From contig CAZQKX010000002.1 in NCBI GenBank assembly GCA_964594065.1, positions 1-64,000 of the forward strand: a stretch of 64,000 nt of DNA, given 5' to 3'. The first letter of the stretch is position 1. The number at the start of each line of letters is the position of its first letter. Made by a program: the position numbers and the translations under genes. This DNA is from 4572-13 sp964594065 (lineage in GTDB: Bacteria > Planctomycetota > Phycisphaerae > Sedimentisphaerales > Anaerohalosphaeraceae). Below the pieces are notes generated by a model. That model saw only the letters and a program-made list of their open reading frames with translations. It searched no databases and was not told the DNA's origin. This document shows positions 8,222 through 16,570 of the stretch, piece after piece.

Positions 8222-9535
8222 CTATTTGCCGCGAAATTCAAAGGGCTTTTTGGCAACGGAGAAGGGCCGGTACTTTCCGATGTTATTCAGCAGGCCGATA
8301 GCGGTCATATTGACCACCAGGCTCGATCCCCCATAGCTAACCAGCGGCAGTGTCAGTCCGGTAATCGGCATCAGGCCCATTGTCATGCCGACATTGACCA
8401 GCACCTGTACGGCAAACATGGCGGCAATACCAACCGCGACGAGTCTGCCGAACGGGTCGGTATTCAAAAAGGCCAGTTCGATGGCGCAGCCGAGTATGAT
8501 GACATATAAAATCAATACTCCTGCGCATCCGAGAAATCCGAATTGATGGGCGATCGCGGCGAAGATGAAATCATTGTGCCGTTCGGGGAGATAATTGTAT
8601 TGAATGTAAGGCCCCTTGGCAAACCCATAGCCTTTCAGTCCGGCGGACGTGATGGCTTGTTTGGAATGCAGAAGATGGTAGCCTTTGCCGCGGCGCCAGG
8701 TGCGCAACTCATCCGGGTCGCCGACGAGGATTTTTGCAAGTTTGGGATTGTTTTCAGCCGCGTCGAAGATTTTTTCATTTTGCAGCAAGACCGAGGAAAT
8801 GCGCATTCGCTGATAAGGCCGCATAAAATGCCACAGCACCGGAGAGACAGCTAATCCCATAAACAGGATCAGAAGCAAATGCCTGACTTTTGCCCCGGCG
8901 ATAAACAGCATCGAAAAAAGGATCGGCATCATTAACATAACGGTTCCCAGATCCGGTTCCAGCAGGATCAAAACCATCGCAAGCAATGTCAAGGCAAACG
9001 GACCGACAAGCCCGAAGAATTTTCGGTAATTCGAACGATAACGCAGGTACCACGCCAGTGCGAGAATATATGCGATCTTGCAGAATTCCGAAGGCTGAAT
9101 CCGGAATCCAAAGCCAATATTGATCCATCGGCGGGAGTAATTGATATAGGGAACAAATGGCAGGTTAATGACTTTGTCGACCAACAGCACGGTCAAAAGA
9201 ACTAGAATGATACCATATAATAGATAACTTAAGGGACCGAGTCGCTGATAATTAAATAAATTGACAAAAATCAGGCAAAAAAGGCCTGCGGCAGCAAATA
9301 TCAACTGTTTTTTCCATTTATTTGTAGTCGGATTTTGCTTTTCGGTGCCGTTAGGGTTGTCCTGTTCGATGCTGTCGTCAGGTGAAAAGGCCACTGAGAC
9401 GGGATCAGGTTGTTCGCTGCCGGGATGGCCAATGGTATAAATGGTCATCACCCCGATTCCCACAAGTGCGGCGCAGGCCGCCAGCATCAGCATCCGCATA
9501 AGAAAGAAGCGTCCTTTAAAGATGAATAATACCAT
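8222..9535 (-). CDS. rodA: Peptidoglycan glycosyltransferase RodA (SEDS family)
   Basis: A polytopic inner-membrane SEDS glycosyltransferase that polymerises lipid II for side-wall growth. 437 residues with about ten hydrophobic segments. The SEDS signature LLEPDLGTVMLM carries the catalytic Asp, and the C-terminus has the family-typical MTMGLMPITGLTLPLVSYGGSS. Compared with standard RodA (about 370 aa) there is an extra hydrophilic stretch of about 45 residues after the first membrane segment (around HPGSEQPDPVS, rich in Asn/Asp/Pro). It also has a long loop between later segments (NPKLAKILVGDPDELRTWRRG), which is common in Planctomycetes and Bacteroidetes members. RodA is preferred over FtsW from the PITGLTLP and QFGFLG sequence. 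The start ATG at 9535 lacks a strong ribosome binding site. Confidence 0.9.
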   Translation of the reverse strand: MVLFIFKGRFFLMRMLMLAACAALVGIGVMTIYTIGHPGSEQPDPVSVAFSPDDSIEQDNPNGTEKQNPTTNKWKKQLIFAAAGLFCLIFVNLFNYQRLGPLSYLLYGIILVLLTVLLVDKVINLPFVPYINYSRRWINIGFGFRIQPSEFCKIAYILALAWYLRYRSNYRKFFGLVGPFALTLLAMVLILLEPDLGTVMLMMPILFSMLFIAGAKVRHLLLILFMGLAVSPVLWHFMRPYQRMRISSVLLQNEKIFDAAENNPKLAKILVGDPDELRTWRRGKGYHLLHSKQAITSAGLKGYGFAKGPYIQYNYLPERHNDFIFAAIAHQFGFLGCAGVLILYVIILGCAIELAFLNTDPFGRLVAVGIAAMFAVQVLVNVGMTMGLMPITGLTLPLVSYGGSSLVVNMTAIGLLNNIGKYRPFSVAKKPFEFRGK

Positions 9536-9695
9536 TGCCGTCTGTGTCCTGTTTGAATCCTTTGACCATATCGGTAAACAGTACGCAGTCCGTGCAATAA
9601 ATGCAACTTTAATCTAAGAAGCCCGCAGCGCAGGCCGTGTGACGATGCTACCGCTTTATTGTATACGTATTTGCATGGCTTGCGCGATCGCGTTT

Positions 9696-10694
9696 TTATT
9701 TCAGTTGGCTACTGATGTCGCTGACGACGGTTTGGATCGCGTTTTCGAGGGGGCCGTCGAGATTCACCCCGGAAGCGAGGGTGTGTCCGCCGCCGCCGTA
9801 CTTCTGGGCGACTTTTCGGACGTCGACGGGACCTTTGGATCGAAGGGAACAGCGGAAACGGCCGTCTGCCAGTTCCACCAGCAGGGCAGCGGCCTGAACG
9901 GTTTGGATACGCTGGCACTCATCGATGAGGTTTTCGGTATCAGCACCGGTGGCGCCGGTTTCGTCGAAGTCTTTGCGAAGAATATACTGGGTGGCGATAC
10001 GCTCATCAGCGTGAAGTTGGAGATGTTCAAGCATCCGTGTCATTAAATGGATACGTGCCGGGCTAAAGGACTGATACAGCAGAGCGTAAATCTTATTGGG
10101 TTTTGCCCCGGCGTCGATCAGTTCGGCGGCGGTATTGAAGATGCGGCTGTCGGTATTGCCGAACTTGAACCACCCGGTATCGGTGGACAGGGCAATAAAG
10201 ATGGACTCGGCGATGCGTTCGGTGATGGGCCAACCGGCGAATTTGAGCAGGTCAAAGACGATCTCTCCGGCCGCGGCGGCAGTCGTATCGACCAATTTTA
10301 CGGTACCGAGATCGTCGCCGGTGATATGATGGTCGATCACGAGGACTTTTGTACCGCAGTCAGCCAGCCAGTCTGAAAAGCCGGGCAATTGTACGTTGCT
10401 GTCCGTATCGACAATAATGATCAGGTCGACATCCTTATAATAGTCACTGAGCTGCTCAACGGTGATATCATTGCCCAAAATCGTGGCCGGGACGTTAAAA
10501 AGAGATTGATACCAGCTTGCCAGAGGCGACATAAACAGCGATTGGGCGTTTTTGTCCAATGAAACAAGTGTTTCCTGCAGGGCACGCACACAGCCGCAGG
10601 CATCGCCGTCAGGGCGAATATGGGTGGTGATCAGGACATTGGTTGCCGTTTCGATGAGATTGACGGATTTCTGGTAAATATCATTGTTTGTCAT
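9696..10694 (-). CDS. nrnA: DHH/DHHA1 phosphoesterase, NrnA-type oligoribonuclease/pAp phosphatase
   Basis: 332 residues. The N-terminal DHH domain shows motif I THIRPDGDACG (about 22-32), motif II IIVDTDS (about 93-99), the DHH motif VIDHHITGDDLG and a further TDTGWF motif. The C-terminal DHHA1 domain ends with GGGGHTLASG (about 305-314). This layout and length match NrnA/YtqI, manganese enzymes that clear 2-5 nt RNAs and pAp in bacteria lacking Orn. A cytoplasmic location is expected. It lies upstream of rodA on the same strand, with a 160-bp gap. The symbol is used for the family; pGpG or c-di-AMP-derived substrates are equally possible. Confidence 0.88.
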   Translation of the reverse strand: MTNNDIYQKSVNLIETATNVLITTHIRPDGDACGCVRALQETLVSLDKNAQSLFMSPLASWYQSLFNVPATILGNDITVEQLSDYYKDVDLIIIVDTDSNVQLPGFSDWLADCGTKVLVIDHHITGDDLGTVKLVDTTAAAAGEIVFDLLKFAGWPITERIAESIFIALSTDTGWFKFGNTDSRIFNTAAELIDAGAKPNKIYALLYQSFSPARIHLMTRMLEHLQLHADERIATQYILRKDFDETGATGADTENLIDECQRIQTVQAAALLVELADGRFRCSLRSKGPVDVRKVAQKYGGGGHTLASGVNLDGPLENAIQTVVSDISSQLK

Positions 10695-11279
10695 CTTTTA
10701 CCTTTGTTTTATCGGTCCTATGTTGTTTTCTTTGGGATCGTTACAAAGCGGCCTGGCACCCATGAACGATACCCCTAAGTCGGTTATTCAATCCGGCAGG
10801 GTTTAATTAAATCCAAACTTTGCAGGAGAAAGCAATACATGAATGTACGAATACAGATTCCCAGGCCTGTGGGAGTTTTAAAAACCGGTAAAAAGTTTAC
10901 TTTTAATACTGATAAAGTATCTGATTCAGGTGAAAACAACAACTTTTTGAGATAAATATAAGTGTTTGCCAAAAAAGGTTTTAGGTTAAAAAAGGTCGAT
11001 TAAGACACTGATAGGTCCGTTTTTATGGGTAAAGCTACAAAAAAAATACCCTCAAAAATGAAATTTCACTTGCTTTCCATGCCTTTTTATAGTATCATCA
11101 GCCTTGTAAGAACATGGATAAATTCCGAATAGGGCTTAAGTTATTGTAACAATTGGTTTTATGGGGGCCCGGAGGAATGGTTGGGATTGTGGAACCTTAG
11201 GGGCAGATTCCTAAGGGTGATGAAATAAGAAGAAGAGACCTGTTAATTTTTTGAAGAAAAAGAGAAAGGTAGGTGTCGT
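10695..11279 (+). promoter_or_regulatory. 585-bp gene-free leader of the secreted-protein island
   Basis: No credible gene lies here. A possible sigma70 promoter is TTTCAC (11064-11069), 18 bases, TATAGT (11088-11093). This would give a long leader of about 180 nt for the 11280 gene. The leader contains a seven-base stem CCTTAGG/CCTAAGG (11195-11201 with 11210-11216, eight-base loop). A purine-rich tract, AGAAAGGTAGG, ends just ahead of the ATG. The first 350 bp also hold the leader of the divergent DHH gene. I recognised no known riboswitch class. Confidence 0.4.
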
Positions 11280-12200
11280 ATGAAGAAGATTCTTGTGAGT
11301 TTAATGATTTTGGCACTTTGTGTGCCGGCGATGGCCATAACGGTCACGCTGAGTGAGCCAAATCCTGGTGATGGTGTGCTTCGCGTCTCTTACGCTCTGG
11401 ATGGCGGCGAAACCAACATCCGCGGTTTGGCATTGGTATGCACGACTGACACTGGTGATGCTGTGATCGATGAGACAACTGATGTTTCAGGTCTTGCATT
11501 CAACACATATGTTGATTACGCAATGGCCGGTGGTTACACCATTGGTACCGGTCACCCAATTGCTGATCCTACTCAAGCTGGTACTCTGGATCCCTCTGGT
11601 GGAATCGGTACATTTGCTTTGAGCATGGGTTATCTTGATCAGGGCGGCGCTCAGGCCGGTCTGGTTGACAGTTTCTTTGACATTACTTATACGCTGACGG
11701 TTGAATCAACAGTAACCGTTACAGTTGACGCACTTCGCGGCGGGATCGTCGGCGACGATGTTGGTGCTGTTACGATCACCGGTGGTGATGTCGATGCTGA
11801 CACGATTACGCTCCATGTAGAAGATGATCCTTGTCCTGGTGATGTAACTGATACACATACCGGTTATATTCCTCCGGCTCCGCCGCTGTTCGAACCTGGG
11901 TTTGATATTAATCTCTGGAATGGCGCAAGTGGTCAGACCAATTCAGTTGACTTGCAGGCAATCATCCTGCTGCTGAACGCTGATGACGATTTTTCAATTG
12001 CTGATATTCCGGCTGCTGCCGAGGCTGCTGATGTAACTGCAACGCATACGGGTTACATTCCTCCGGCTCCGCCGCTGTTCGAACCCGGCTTTGACATGGG
12101 TCTGTGGAACGGTGCAGACGGGACACTGGATTCAGTTGACTTGCAGGCTTTGATCCTGCTGCTGAACCAGGATGTAGGATTCCTGTATGACTGCCCGTAA
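11280..12200 (+). CDS. Secreted cohesin-like protein with C-terminal two-repeat dockerin-like module
   Basis: 306 residues. A signal peptide (KKILVSLMILALCVPAMA) is followed at about 20-180 by an all-beta region (VTLSEPNPGDGVLRVSY, ending VTVTVDALRGG). It looks like a cohesin-type or carbohydrate-associated Ig-like fold. Residues 185-306 are a module of two repeats. Each runs DVTxTHTGYIPPAPPLFEPGFD, then LWNGxxG, then SVDLQAIILLLN. The first repeat begins CPGDV (Cys185) and the protein ends in YDCP. The DxNxW...G...[ND]SVDLQ stretch resembles a dockerin/EF-hand loop with extra residues. Mature-part cysteines besides 185 and 305 are few. It is exported; no sortase or PEP signal is present. It is the first of four genes here carrying this module and likely shares a transcript with the PEP-CTERM gene. 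Confidence 0.8.
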   Translation: MKKILVSLMILALCVPAMAITVTLSEPNPGDGVLRVSYALDGGETNIRGLALVCTTDTGDAVIDETTDVSGLAFNTYVDYAMAGGYTIGTGHPIADPTQAGTLDPSGGIGTFALSMGYLDQGGAQAGLVDSFFDITYTLTVESTVTVTVDALRGGIVGDDVGAVTITGGDVDADTITLHVEDDPCPGDVTDTHTGYIPPAPPLFEPGFDINLWNGASGQTNSVDLQAIILLLNADDDFSIADIPAAAEAADVTATHTGYIPPAPPLFEPGFDMGLWNGADGTLDSVDLQALILLLNQDVGFLYDCP

Positions 12201-12230
12201 GTTTTAAAATGACACACGCTTCACAAAGAA

Positions 12231-12257
12231 GTTAACGTTAACGTAGTTTGTACAAAC
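12231..12257. promoter_or_regulatory. Two adjacent 12-bp perfect palindromes
   Basis: GTTAACGTTAAC (12231-12242) and GTTTGTACAAAC (12246-12257) are both perfect 12-bp palindromes separated by three bases. They lie in the 85-bp gap between the 11280 gene and the PEP-CTERM gene. Such pairs can be operator sites for dimeric repressors, but no regulator is identified. No terminator is seen in the gap. Confidence 0.35.
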
Positions 12258-12285
12258 AAGAAAAACAATGTTTGAAAGGAGAACG

Positions 12286-12843
12286 ATGATGAAGAAGTTG
12301 TTAATTTTATCCTTGGTTCTGGGAGTTGCGTCAATGGCTAGTGCAGGGTGGTACTACACCACCGATGCTCCGGCAGATGCATTAGTAGGCGATGATATCA
12401 CTGTAGATATCTACATTGGTAGTTCAGTACCTGCAGATGTATTGACAAACCCACACGTTGCAGTAACAAACGGTACAGTGACGGGTGCTACTCTCGCTAC
12501 AGGTGTCTGGACAGAAGGTACTACACCGGTTCTGACTTTTGATGCAGGTGGCGTATTAGTTTCCAACGCTGTAATCTCTACGGGTATCCCGACCGGTACA
12601 TTGCTGTTGAGCATTGATATCACAGCTGATGTTGCTGGTACGCTCATTGTTGATGCTGACAGTGGCACATGGAGTGGTTTTGATGCTGTACCAGGTAATG
12701 ATGCAAGTGAAGCTTATCTGGGTTCATATCCGGATGATGGCGGTCTGCCTTATGCAGAAGNNNNNNNNNNACCGGCTATCCCGGAACCTGCTACAATGGC
12801 TCTGCTGGGTCTGGGTGCACTGGTTCTGCGTCGCAAGAAATAA
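12286..12843 (+). CDS. PEP-CTERM surface protein with cohesin-like domain (contains assembly gap)
   Basis: A signal peptide (KKLLILSLVLGVASMASA) leads into a beta-rich domain of about 130 residues. It includes LVGDDITVDIYIGSS and GTLLLSIDITADVAGTL, spacing typical of cohesin-like PEP-CTERM proteins. The C-terminus is a full PEP-CTERM sorting tag: PEPATMALLGLGALVLRRKK, i.e. PEP box, hydrophobic stretch, basic tail. An exosortase would cut and anchor it at the surface or in the exopolysaccharide. The start is set at 12286 because AGGAG (12277-12281) lies just ahead; the next codon, 12289, is also ATG and has better spacing. An upstream ATG at 12268 has none. Ten Ns interrupt the gene at 12761-12770, about 20 codons before the end, so the residues there are unknown. 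Confidence 0.85.
   Translation: MMKKLLILSLVLGVASMASAGWYYTTDAPADALVGDDITVDIYIGSSVPADVLTNPHVAVTNGTVTGATLATGVWTEGTTPVLTFDAGGVLVSNAVISTGIPTGTLLLSIDITADVAGTLIVDADSGTWSGFDAVPGNDASEAYLGSYPDDGGLPYAEXXXXPAIPEPATMALLGLGALVLRRKK
12761..12770. other. Assembly gap (10 Ns)
   Basis: Ten undetermined bases inside the PEP-CTERM gene. The frame before the gap (YAE) and after it (PAIPEPATM) is the same only if the true gap length equals 10 modulo 3. A fixed run of ten usually marks a scaffold join of unknown size. Confidence 0.98.
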
Positions 12844-12876
12844 GCGATTCTTAGAAACCATAACAACAAAGTGTGT

Positions 12877-12912
12877 AAAAGAGACATGCCTTCGGGTGTG
12901 TCTCTTTTTTTT
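12877..12912 (+). terminator. Intrinsic terminator after the PEP-CTERM gene
   Basis: AAAAGAGACA (12877-12886) pairs with TGTCTCTTTT (12899-12908). The inner TGCC/GGTG stem is capped by a TTCG tetraloop, and the T-run extends to 12912. Confidence 0.9.
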
Positions 12913-13015
12913 GGTCTTGTCAATCCCACTCATCCTGTCTATAATCAGCCTGTCAGGCGTACTCTTCGGTGAAGCATAATTATAAAAAAACTCAATTTTG
13001 TCAGGAGTTTTCTCG

Positions 13016-13552
13016 ATGAGAAATCTTGTTGTTATCATTATTTTGTCTGTTGTTGTTCTTAGCGGATGTTCCCGTTCTGTGTCTGAAGTGGACGATAAAT
13101 CCGCAGCCGAAACCCGGGACTGTGTCGTCTGGCAATCGCAGGGCGTTGCAAAGCCCTGGCGACTTGTTTGCCAACCGGACGGCAGTATTTCGGAGGCCCT
13201 TCAGGCTACCGGATTGCATATGATTCTTGCAGAGGGCGGCAAAAAAATGGAGATGGGCCCGTCTGCTTTTGCGCATTATATGTACGGCCCTTGTACCTGG
13301 AGCTATGATCAGGAAACGAATCGTTTAAAGGCGGTTGTGACCATTGATGACTTTTATGTTCAAGCACATCAATCAGAGATCAGCATTATGATCATTGATG
13401 AATTGGAGGGCCCGTTGTCAGAAGACGGCACACGCTGGAATGCTTCATGGAATCGTATTGAACGGTATAGAAATCCCTTCAAGGAAAGAGTGAGCAAACA
13501 CGGGACTCTTACGCTTATAAAAGAAGCGTGCCCGCAAGACCCTGTTCAATAA
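13016..13552 (+). CDS. Lipoprotein of unknown function
   Basis: 178 residues starting MRNLVVIIILSVVVLSGC, a textbook lipoprotein signal (Cys18). The start at 13016 is chosen because AGGAG precedes it by eight bases; an upstream ATG at 12998 has no such site. The mature part is soluble, with LHMILAEGGKKMEMG and a strand-rich core (YGPCTWSYD, LKAVVTIDDFYVQAHQSEI). The stretch WNASWNRIERYRNPFKERVS near the C-terminus is the most distinctive. I do not recognise a family; it may be a planctomycete lipid-anchored hypothetical. Its 3' end overlaps by seven bases the convergent pseudopilin gene. Confidence 0.7.
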   Translation: MRNLVVIIILSVVVLSGCSRSVSEVDDKSAAETRDCVVWQSQGVAKPWRLVCQPDGSISEALQATGLHMILAEGGKKMEMGPSAFAHYMYGPCTWSYDQETNRLKAVVTIDDFYVQAHQSEISIMIIDELEGPLSEDGTRWNASWNRIERYRNPFKERVSKHGTLTLIKEACPQDPVQ

Positions 13553-14085
13553 TCCTGATAGCTGAGGCCCTCAGAATCGGTTCCGAAGGTATTAAGCCGG
13601 ACTTTTTTCGTGGGGGCATGATAAAGCCAGCCTGTATTGGCTACCTCGGATGCCGGAAAACTGCCGTTGTTTGCAACAACATAAACGACAGACGAATTAT
13701 TCAGAGGATTTTCCGGGATTTCTAAAAGATAAGGTCCGTAGGAGTACCCGCCTGCCGAAGATGATTTCCAGCCTCCGGTTGAATTGGTGTGCATCGTAAT
13801 CTGCGGCAGAAAAACCGGCAACACTGCATTTGTACTCGTATTGCCATTCAGGTACCCCGGCGGTGTTCCATTGTGTTCTGAAGCGTAGCGTTCGATGACT
13901 TCACGGAATATACGGAGGTTGTCTTTAGCGGCAGCTTCTTTGGCCTTCTGAATGTGACCTTGAAACTCCGGCAGAACGATGGCCGCCAGAATCCCGAGTA
14001 TCGATACGACGATGATAAGTTCGACTAAGGTGAAGGCCCGAGTCTGTTTTGAGTTTTGAATTTTTAATGTTAAGTTAATTTTCAC
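13546..14085 (-). CDS. Type II secretion/type IV pilin-like pseudopilin (GspG-like)
   Basis: 179 residues. A short basic leader ends at RA, then FTLVELIIVVSILGILAAIVLPEF, the prepilin N-methylation site and hydrophobic helix with Glu at +5. A prepilin peptidase would cut before the Phe, with Ala rather than Gly at -1, which is common in this phylum. The soluble part has the GspG-like helix (AAKDNLRIFREVIERYASEHNG) and a short C-terminal domain. Families of such stand-alone pseudopilins are abundant in Planctomycetes. No secretion-system genes adjoin it here, so the machine it serves is unknown. Confidence 0.85.
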   Translation of the reverse strand: MKINLTLKIQNSKQTRAFTLVELIIVVSILGILAAIVLPEFQGHIQKAKEAAAKDNLRIFREVIERYASEHNGTPPGYLNGNTSTNAVLPVFLPQITMHTNSTGGWKSSSAGGYSYGPYLLEIPENPLNNSSVVYVVANNGSFPASEVANTGWLYHAPTKKVRLNTFGTDSEGLSYQDY

Positions 14086-14242
14086 GACAGACTATACCAA
14101 AAAAATCTCATTCTTTTAGACCAGAATCCTGCAGACAGAGAACCGGCACACGGCTTAGATATCGGCAATTTTTAAGAGGGGATTAATCAAGATCAGGATA
14201 ATCTGTCTGTGAAAATGAAAGCCTCAGCAGGCCCGATAATAC

Positions 14243-14276
14243 AAAAAGAGCCGATGAAAAACCGTCGGCCCTTTTT
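14243..14276 (-). terminator. Intrinsic terminator after the 14315 gene
   Basis: GCCGA (14250-14254) and TCGGC (14265-14269) form a stem. It is flanked by an A-run upstream and a T-run downstream, so it can work on either strand. It lies about 40 bases past the stop of the GEVED gene. Confidence 0.65.
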
Positions 14277-14314
14277 CTACAGTCATTGTTAAGTATCTAA
14301 GCACTAATTTTTAG

Positions 14315-16000
14315 TTACGGACATATATAGTACCAACCCATAGGATCCCAAGGATCACCGGAATTTTCTTCACTTAACAGAATCACCAATGCCTGCAAAT
14401 CGATCGAGTCCACTTTTCCATCCGGACCTTGCCAAAGATTCTTATCGAAACCTTTAATGAAATCCGGCGGACCCGGTGGAATATATCCTGTATGTGTATG
14501 TGTCACATCGGCAGGTAATGCAGGTCCGGGCACAGGCGACATAAATAGCTCTCCACCCAGGGTTCCTCCAGTCTCATAATAGTTAAAATTGAGCAAGAAA
14601 ATAAGAGCCTGAAGATCGATGGTATTGAAATAGCCACTTGGGCCATCCCACAGATTTATATCGAAATCAGAGATGAACATCGGTGGAACCGGAGGAATGT
14701 AACCGGTATGCGTATATGTTACATCACCCGGACACCATTCCGGCGTCGATAATTCGAATGCCATGTCCCAGGAATAACCTTCGGGTTCTTCGATGGGCTC
14801 CCCGGCGATGAAATCGGTTCCGAGACTTGTTTCGAAAATGCGTACAGCATCGTCGTTGTAGTAGTGCGGGCGTGTTGTCCAACCCCACATATTTTGTTCA
14901 GGAACACCTGAGTCATAAATCGCCGCGATGCTGATCCAATAAATATTATCCGGGCCTTCCTGCCAGAACCATTCATATTGAGGGATGATAAAGTCGTACT
15001 TGAAGCAACTGTCAGGGGCCGGCATATAAGCAGGGTGGAAATCACAACTGACATGTGTTTCATTCAGATCCCAAGGCTGAACAGTCCACTCCCAGACCAG
15101 GGTGCCGGGATGGCTGTAAGGCTGATCCACGCCGGCTGGAACATCGGTCCAAACGCCGATGTGGAATGAATCCGGTGCATTGGCAGGCGGTACATTATTC
15201 TGGTAGTCTACATACGAACCCCACCAGTGGATATTTGAAACAGGTCGGTAATCACTGCACCTCCAGTCATCGGCGACCATTGGGTATTGATCCGTATCAT
15301 AAATAGAAATCTCGTTCCATCCCCAGAAGCAGTCGGGTTCCGGTGAGTTTGCATTAATAACAGGCGGTTGAGACCACTTGATGTACGGCGGCAGGTCCTC
15401 GTGTATAAAGACACTGTAGTCCTCCACTTCACCATCAGATGCGCCGCCGGCAAAGCCCAACGGTACGGTTGAATTTGTGGTAAACCGGAAACGGGCATAG
15501 GTCGTTCCCATTGTCGCAGAATTCGGGACTGTGAATAGCAAATGATTGTTGTTGGGAATAAGGATCTGACCGTTGAAGATCTGGTCGGCTGGTTCAGCCC
15601 AACTGCCGTCAGCGCCAAAATCAATCCAGGCATACAAAAAACCAGGTTGTGAAGCAATAACACGGACCGAAGCTTTCTGGCCGGGGATAAGCGCCGAGGT
15701 AAACAGAACACCGTCTTCATCATCGCCGCCGGAAGGATAAAGCGTGTCGAGATCATCCCCATCAGCGGACCATGTTGGCTGACCATTCGGTTCAGAATCA
15801 ACACTTTCACCGAGATATGCGTCAATAAACGGATCGATCTCGTGATAGGCACCATTATTAGTGATCGTGGTTGGATAATTTGTCGCCAATCCATTGGGAT
15901 CAAATTCCGGTGCATCTCCAAAATCAAGATCACCTTTAGTAGTTGCCCCAAGTGTGAGTATCAGACTGATGCAAAATAAGAACACACATGTAAACTTCAT
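14315..16000 (-). CDS. Secreted GEVED-domain protein with two-repeat dockerin-like module
   Basis: 561 residues. Signal peptide at 1-20 (KFTCVFLFCISLILTLGA). Residues about 25-200 are a GEVED domain: DFGDAPEF, DDEDGV, YARFRFTT and the name-giving DGEVEDYSVFI. Residues about 205-420 are a domain found three times in this window, marked by MVADDWRC, IHWWGSYVDY, a SHPG and an IYWISIAA motif, then WGW and a DDAV motif, ending in a FEL-type strand. Residues 423-561 are the two-repeat module (CPGDVTYTHTGYIPPVPP, ILLS, ending YYICP). The start has AGGAGG eight bases upstream. The product is predicted to be extracellular and probably part of a surface complex; no catalytic motif is seen. Confidence 0.82.
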   Translation of the reverse strand: MKFTCVFLFCISLILTLGATTKGDLDFGDAPEFDPNGLATNYPTTITNNGAYHEIDPFIDAYLGESVDSEPNGQPTWSADGDDLDTLYPSGGDDEDGVLFTSALIPGQKASVRVIASQPGFLYAWIDFGADGSWAEPADQIFNGQILIPNNNHLLFTVPNSATMGTTYARFRFTTNSTVPLGFAGGASDGEVEDYSVFIHEDLPPYIKWSQPPVINANSPEPDCFWGWNEISIYDTDQYPMVADDWRCSDYRPVSNIHWWGSYVDYQNNVPPANAPDSFHIGVWTDVPAGVDQPYSHPGTLVWEWTVQPWDLNETHVSCDFHPAYMPAPDSCFKYDFIIPQYEWFWQEGPDNIYWISIAAIYDSGVPEQNMWGWTTRPHYYNDDAVRIFETSLGTDFIAGEPIEEPEGYSWDMAFELSTPEWCPGDVTYTHTGYIPPVPPMFISDFDINLWDGPSGYFNTIDLQALIFLLNFNYYETGGTLGGELFMSPVPGPALPADVTHTHTGYIPPGPPDFIKGFDKNLWQGPDGKVDSIDLQALVILLSEENSGDPWDPMGWYYICP

Positions 16001-16065
16001 ATTAGTATCCTCCTATAAACTTGAAAACAAACATTCATAACGTTCAATTTTTTTCATTTGCTCTG

Positions 16066-16500
16066 TTACGGACAGTTATACAGGAATCCAGGATACTGAT
16101 TCAACAGCAGAATCAACGCCTGCAGGTCAATGCTGTCGATTTTTCCATCGGGTCCATCCCAGAGTGCCATATCGAAGTCGGCAATGAATTCCGGCGGGGA
16201 TGGGGGAACATAACCCGTATGCGTAGCAGTTACATCCGCGGCCAGTGCTCGGGGATCAACGGGAGATATCGACCAACTCTCGTAGTTTAGATATAAAATG
16301 ATTGCCTGCAGGTCAACTGAATTCGTTACGCCATTAGGCCCATTCCACAGAGTGATATCAAAAAAAGGAGGAAAAGTGGGGCCGGGCATAACATATCCGG
16401 TATGAGTATTTGTTACATCTCCCGGGCAGGAACCGTTTGCAGATGCCAAAAGCGCAAATATCAGACCGATGCAGAATAACCCCACACATGTAAACCTCAT
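16066..16500 (-). CDS. Stand-alone secreted two-repeat dockerin-like module
   Basis: 144 residues: signal peptide (RFTCVGLFCIGLIFALLASANG) and then nothing but the module. Repeat 1 starts CPGDVTNTHTGY (Cys25) and repeat 2 starts AADVTATHTGYVPP; each ends in a DLQAIILxLN helix. The chain ends FLYNCP. The mature part has exactly two cysteines, one at each end, which suggests a disulfide that staples the ends. The start at 16500 is preferred over an ATG at 16539 because AGGAGG lies eight bases ahead and the signal peptide begins there. Its ribosome binding site and signal peptide match those of the 14315 gene closely at the DNA level, so the two are related by duplication. It lies 65 bp upstream of that gene and probably shares its transcript. 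Confidence 0.8.
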   Translation of the reverse strand: MRFTCVGLFCIGLIFALLASANGSCPGDVTNTHTGYVMPGPTFPPFFDITLWNGPNGVTNSVDLQAIILYLNYESWSISPVDPRALAADVTATHTGYVPPSPPEFIADFDMALWDGPDGKIDSIDLQALILLLNQYPGFLYNCP

Positions 16501-16525
16501 GTTAGCATCCTCCTGTGACCCAAAA

Positions 16526-16556
16526 AACAGAGCCGGCATAAAATGCCGGCTCTGTT
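16526..16556 (-). terminator. Intrinsic terminator between 16571 and 16500 genes
   Basis: A 14-bp perfect hairpin (16526-16539 with 16543-16556, three-base loop, core CAGAGCCGGCAT). On the minus strand it is followed by six Ts. It separates the large GEVED gene's transcript from the stand-alone module gene. Confidence 0.9.
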
Positions 16557-16570
16557 AGAAACATTATCCG

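Noticed and set aside
10784..10972. Minus-strand ORF of 62 codons in the leader of the 11280 gene
   Set aside because: No ribosome binding site and no protein-like features.
16066..16500. Lipoprotein reading of the 16066 gene (Cys25 as lipid-linked Cys)
   Set aside because: The residues before Cys (NGS) do not form a good lipobox, and in the other three proteins the same Cys is in the middle of the chain.
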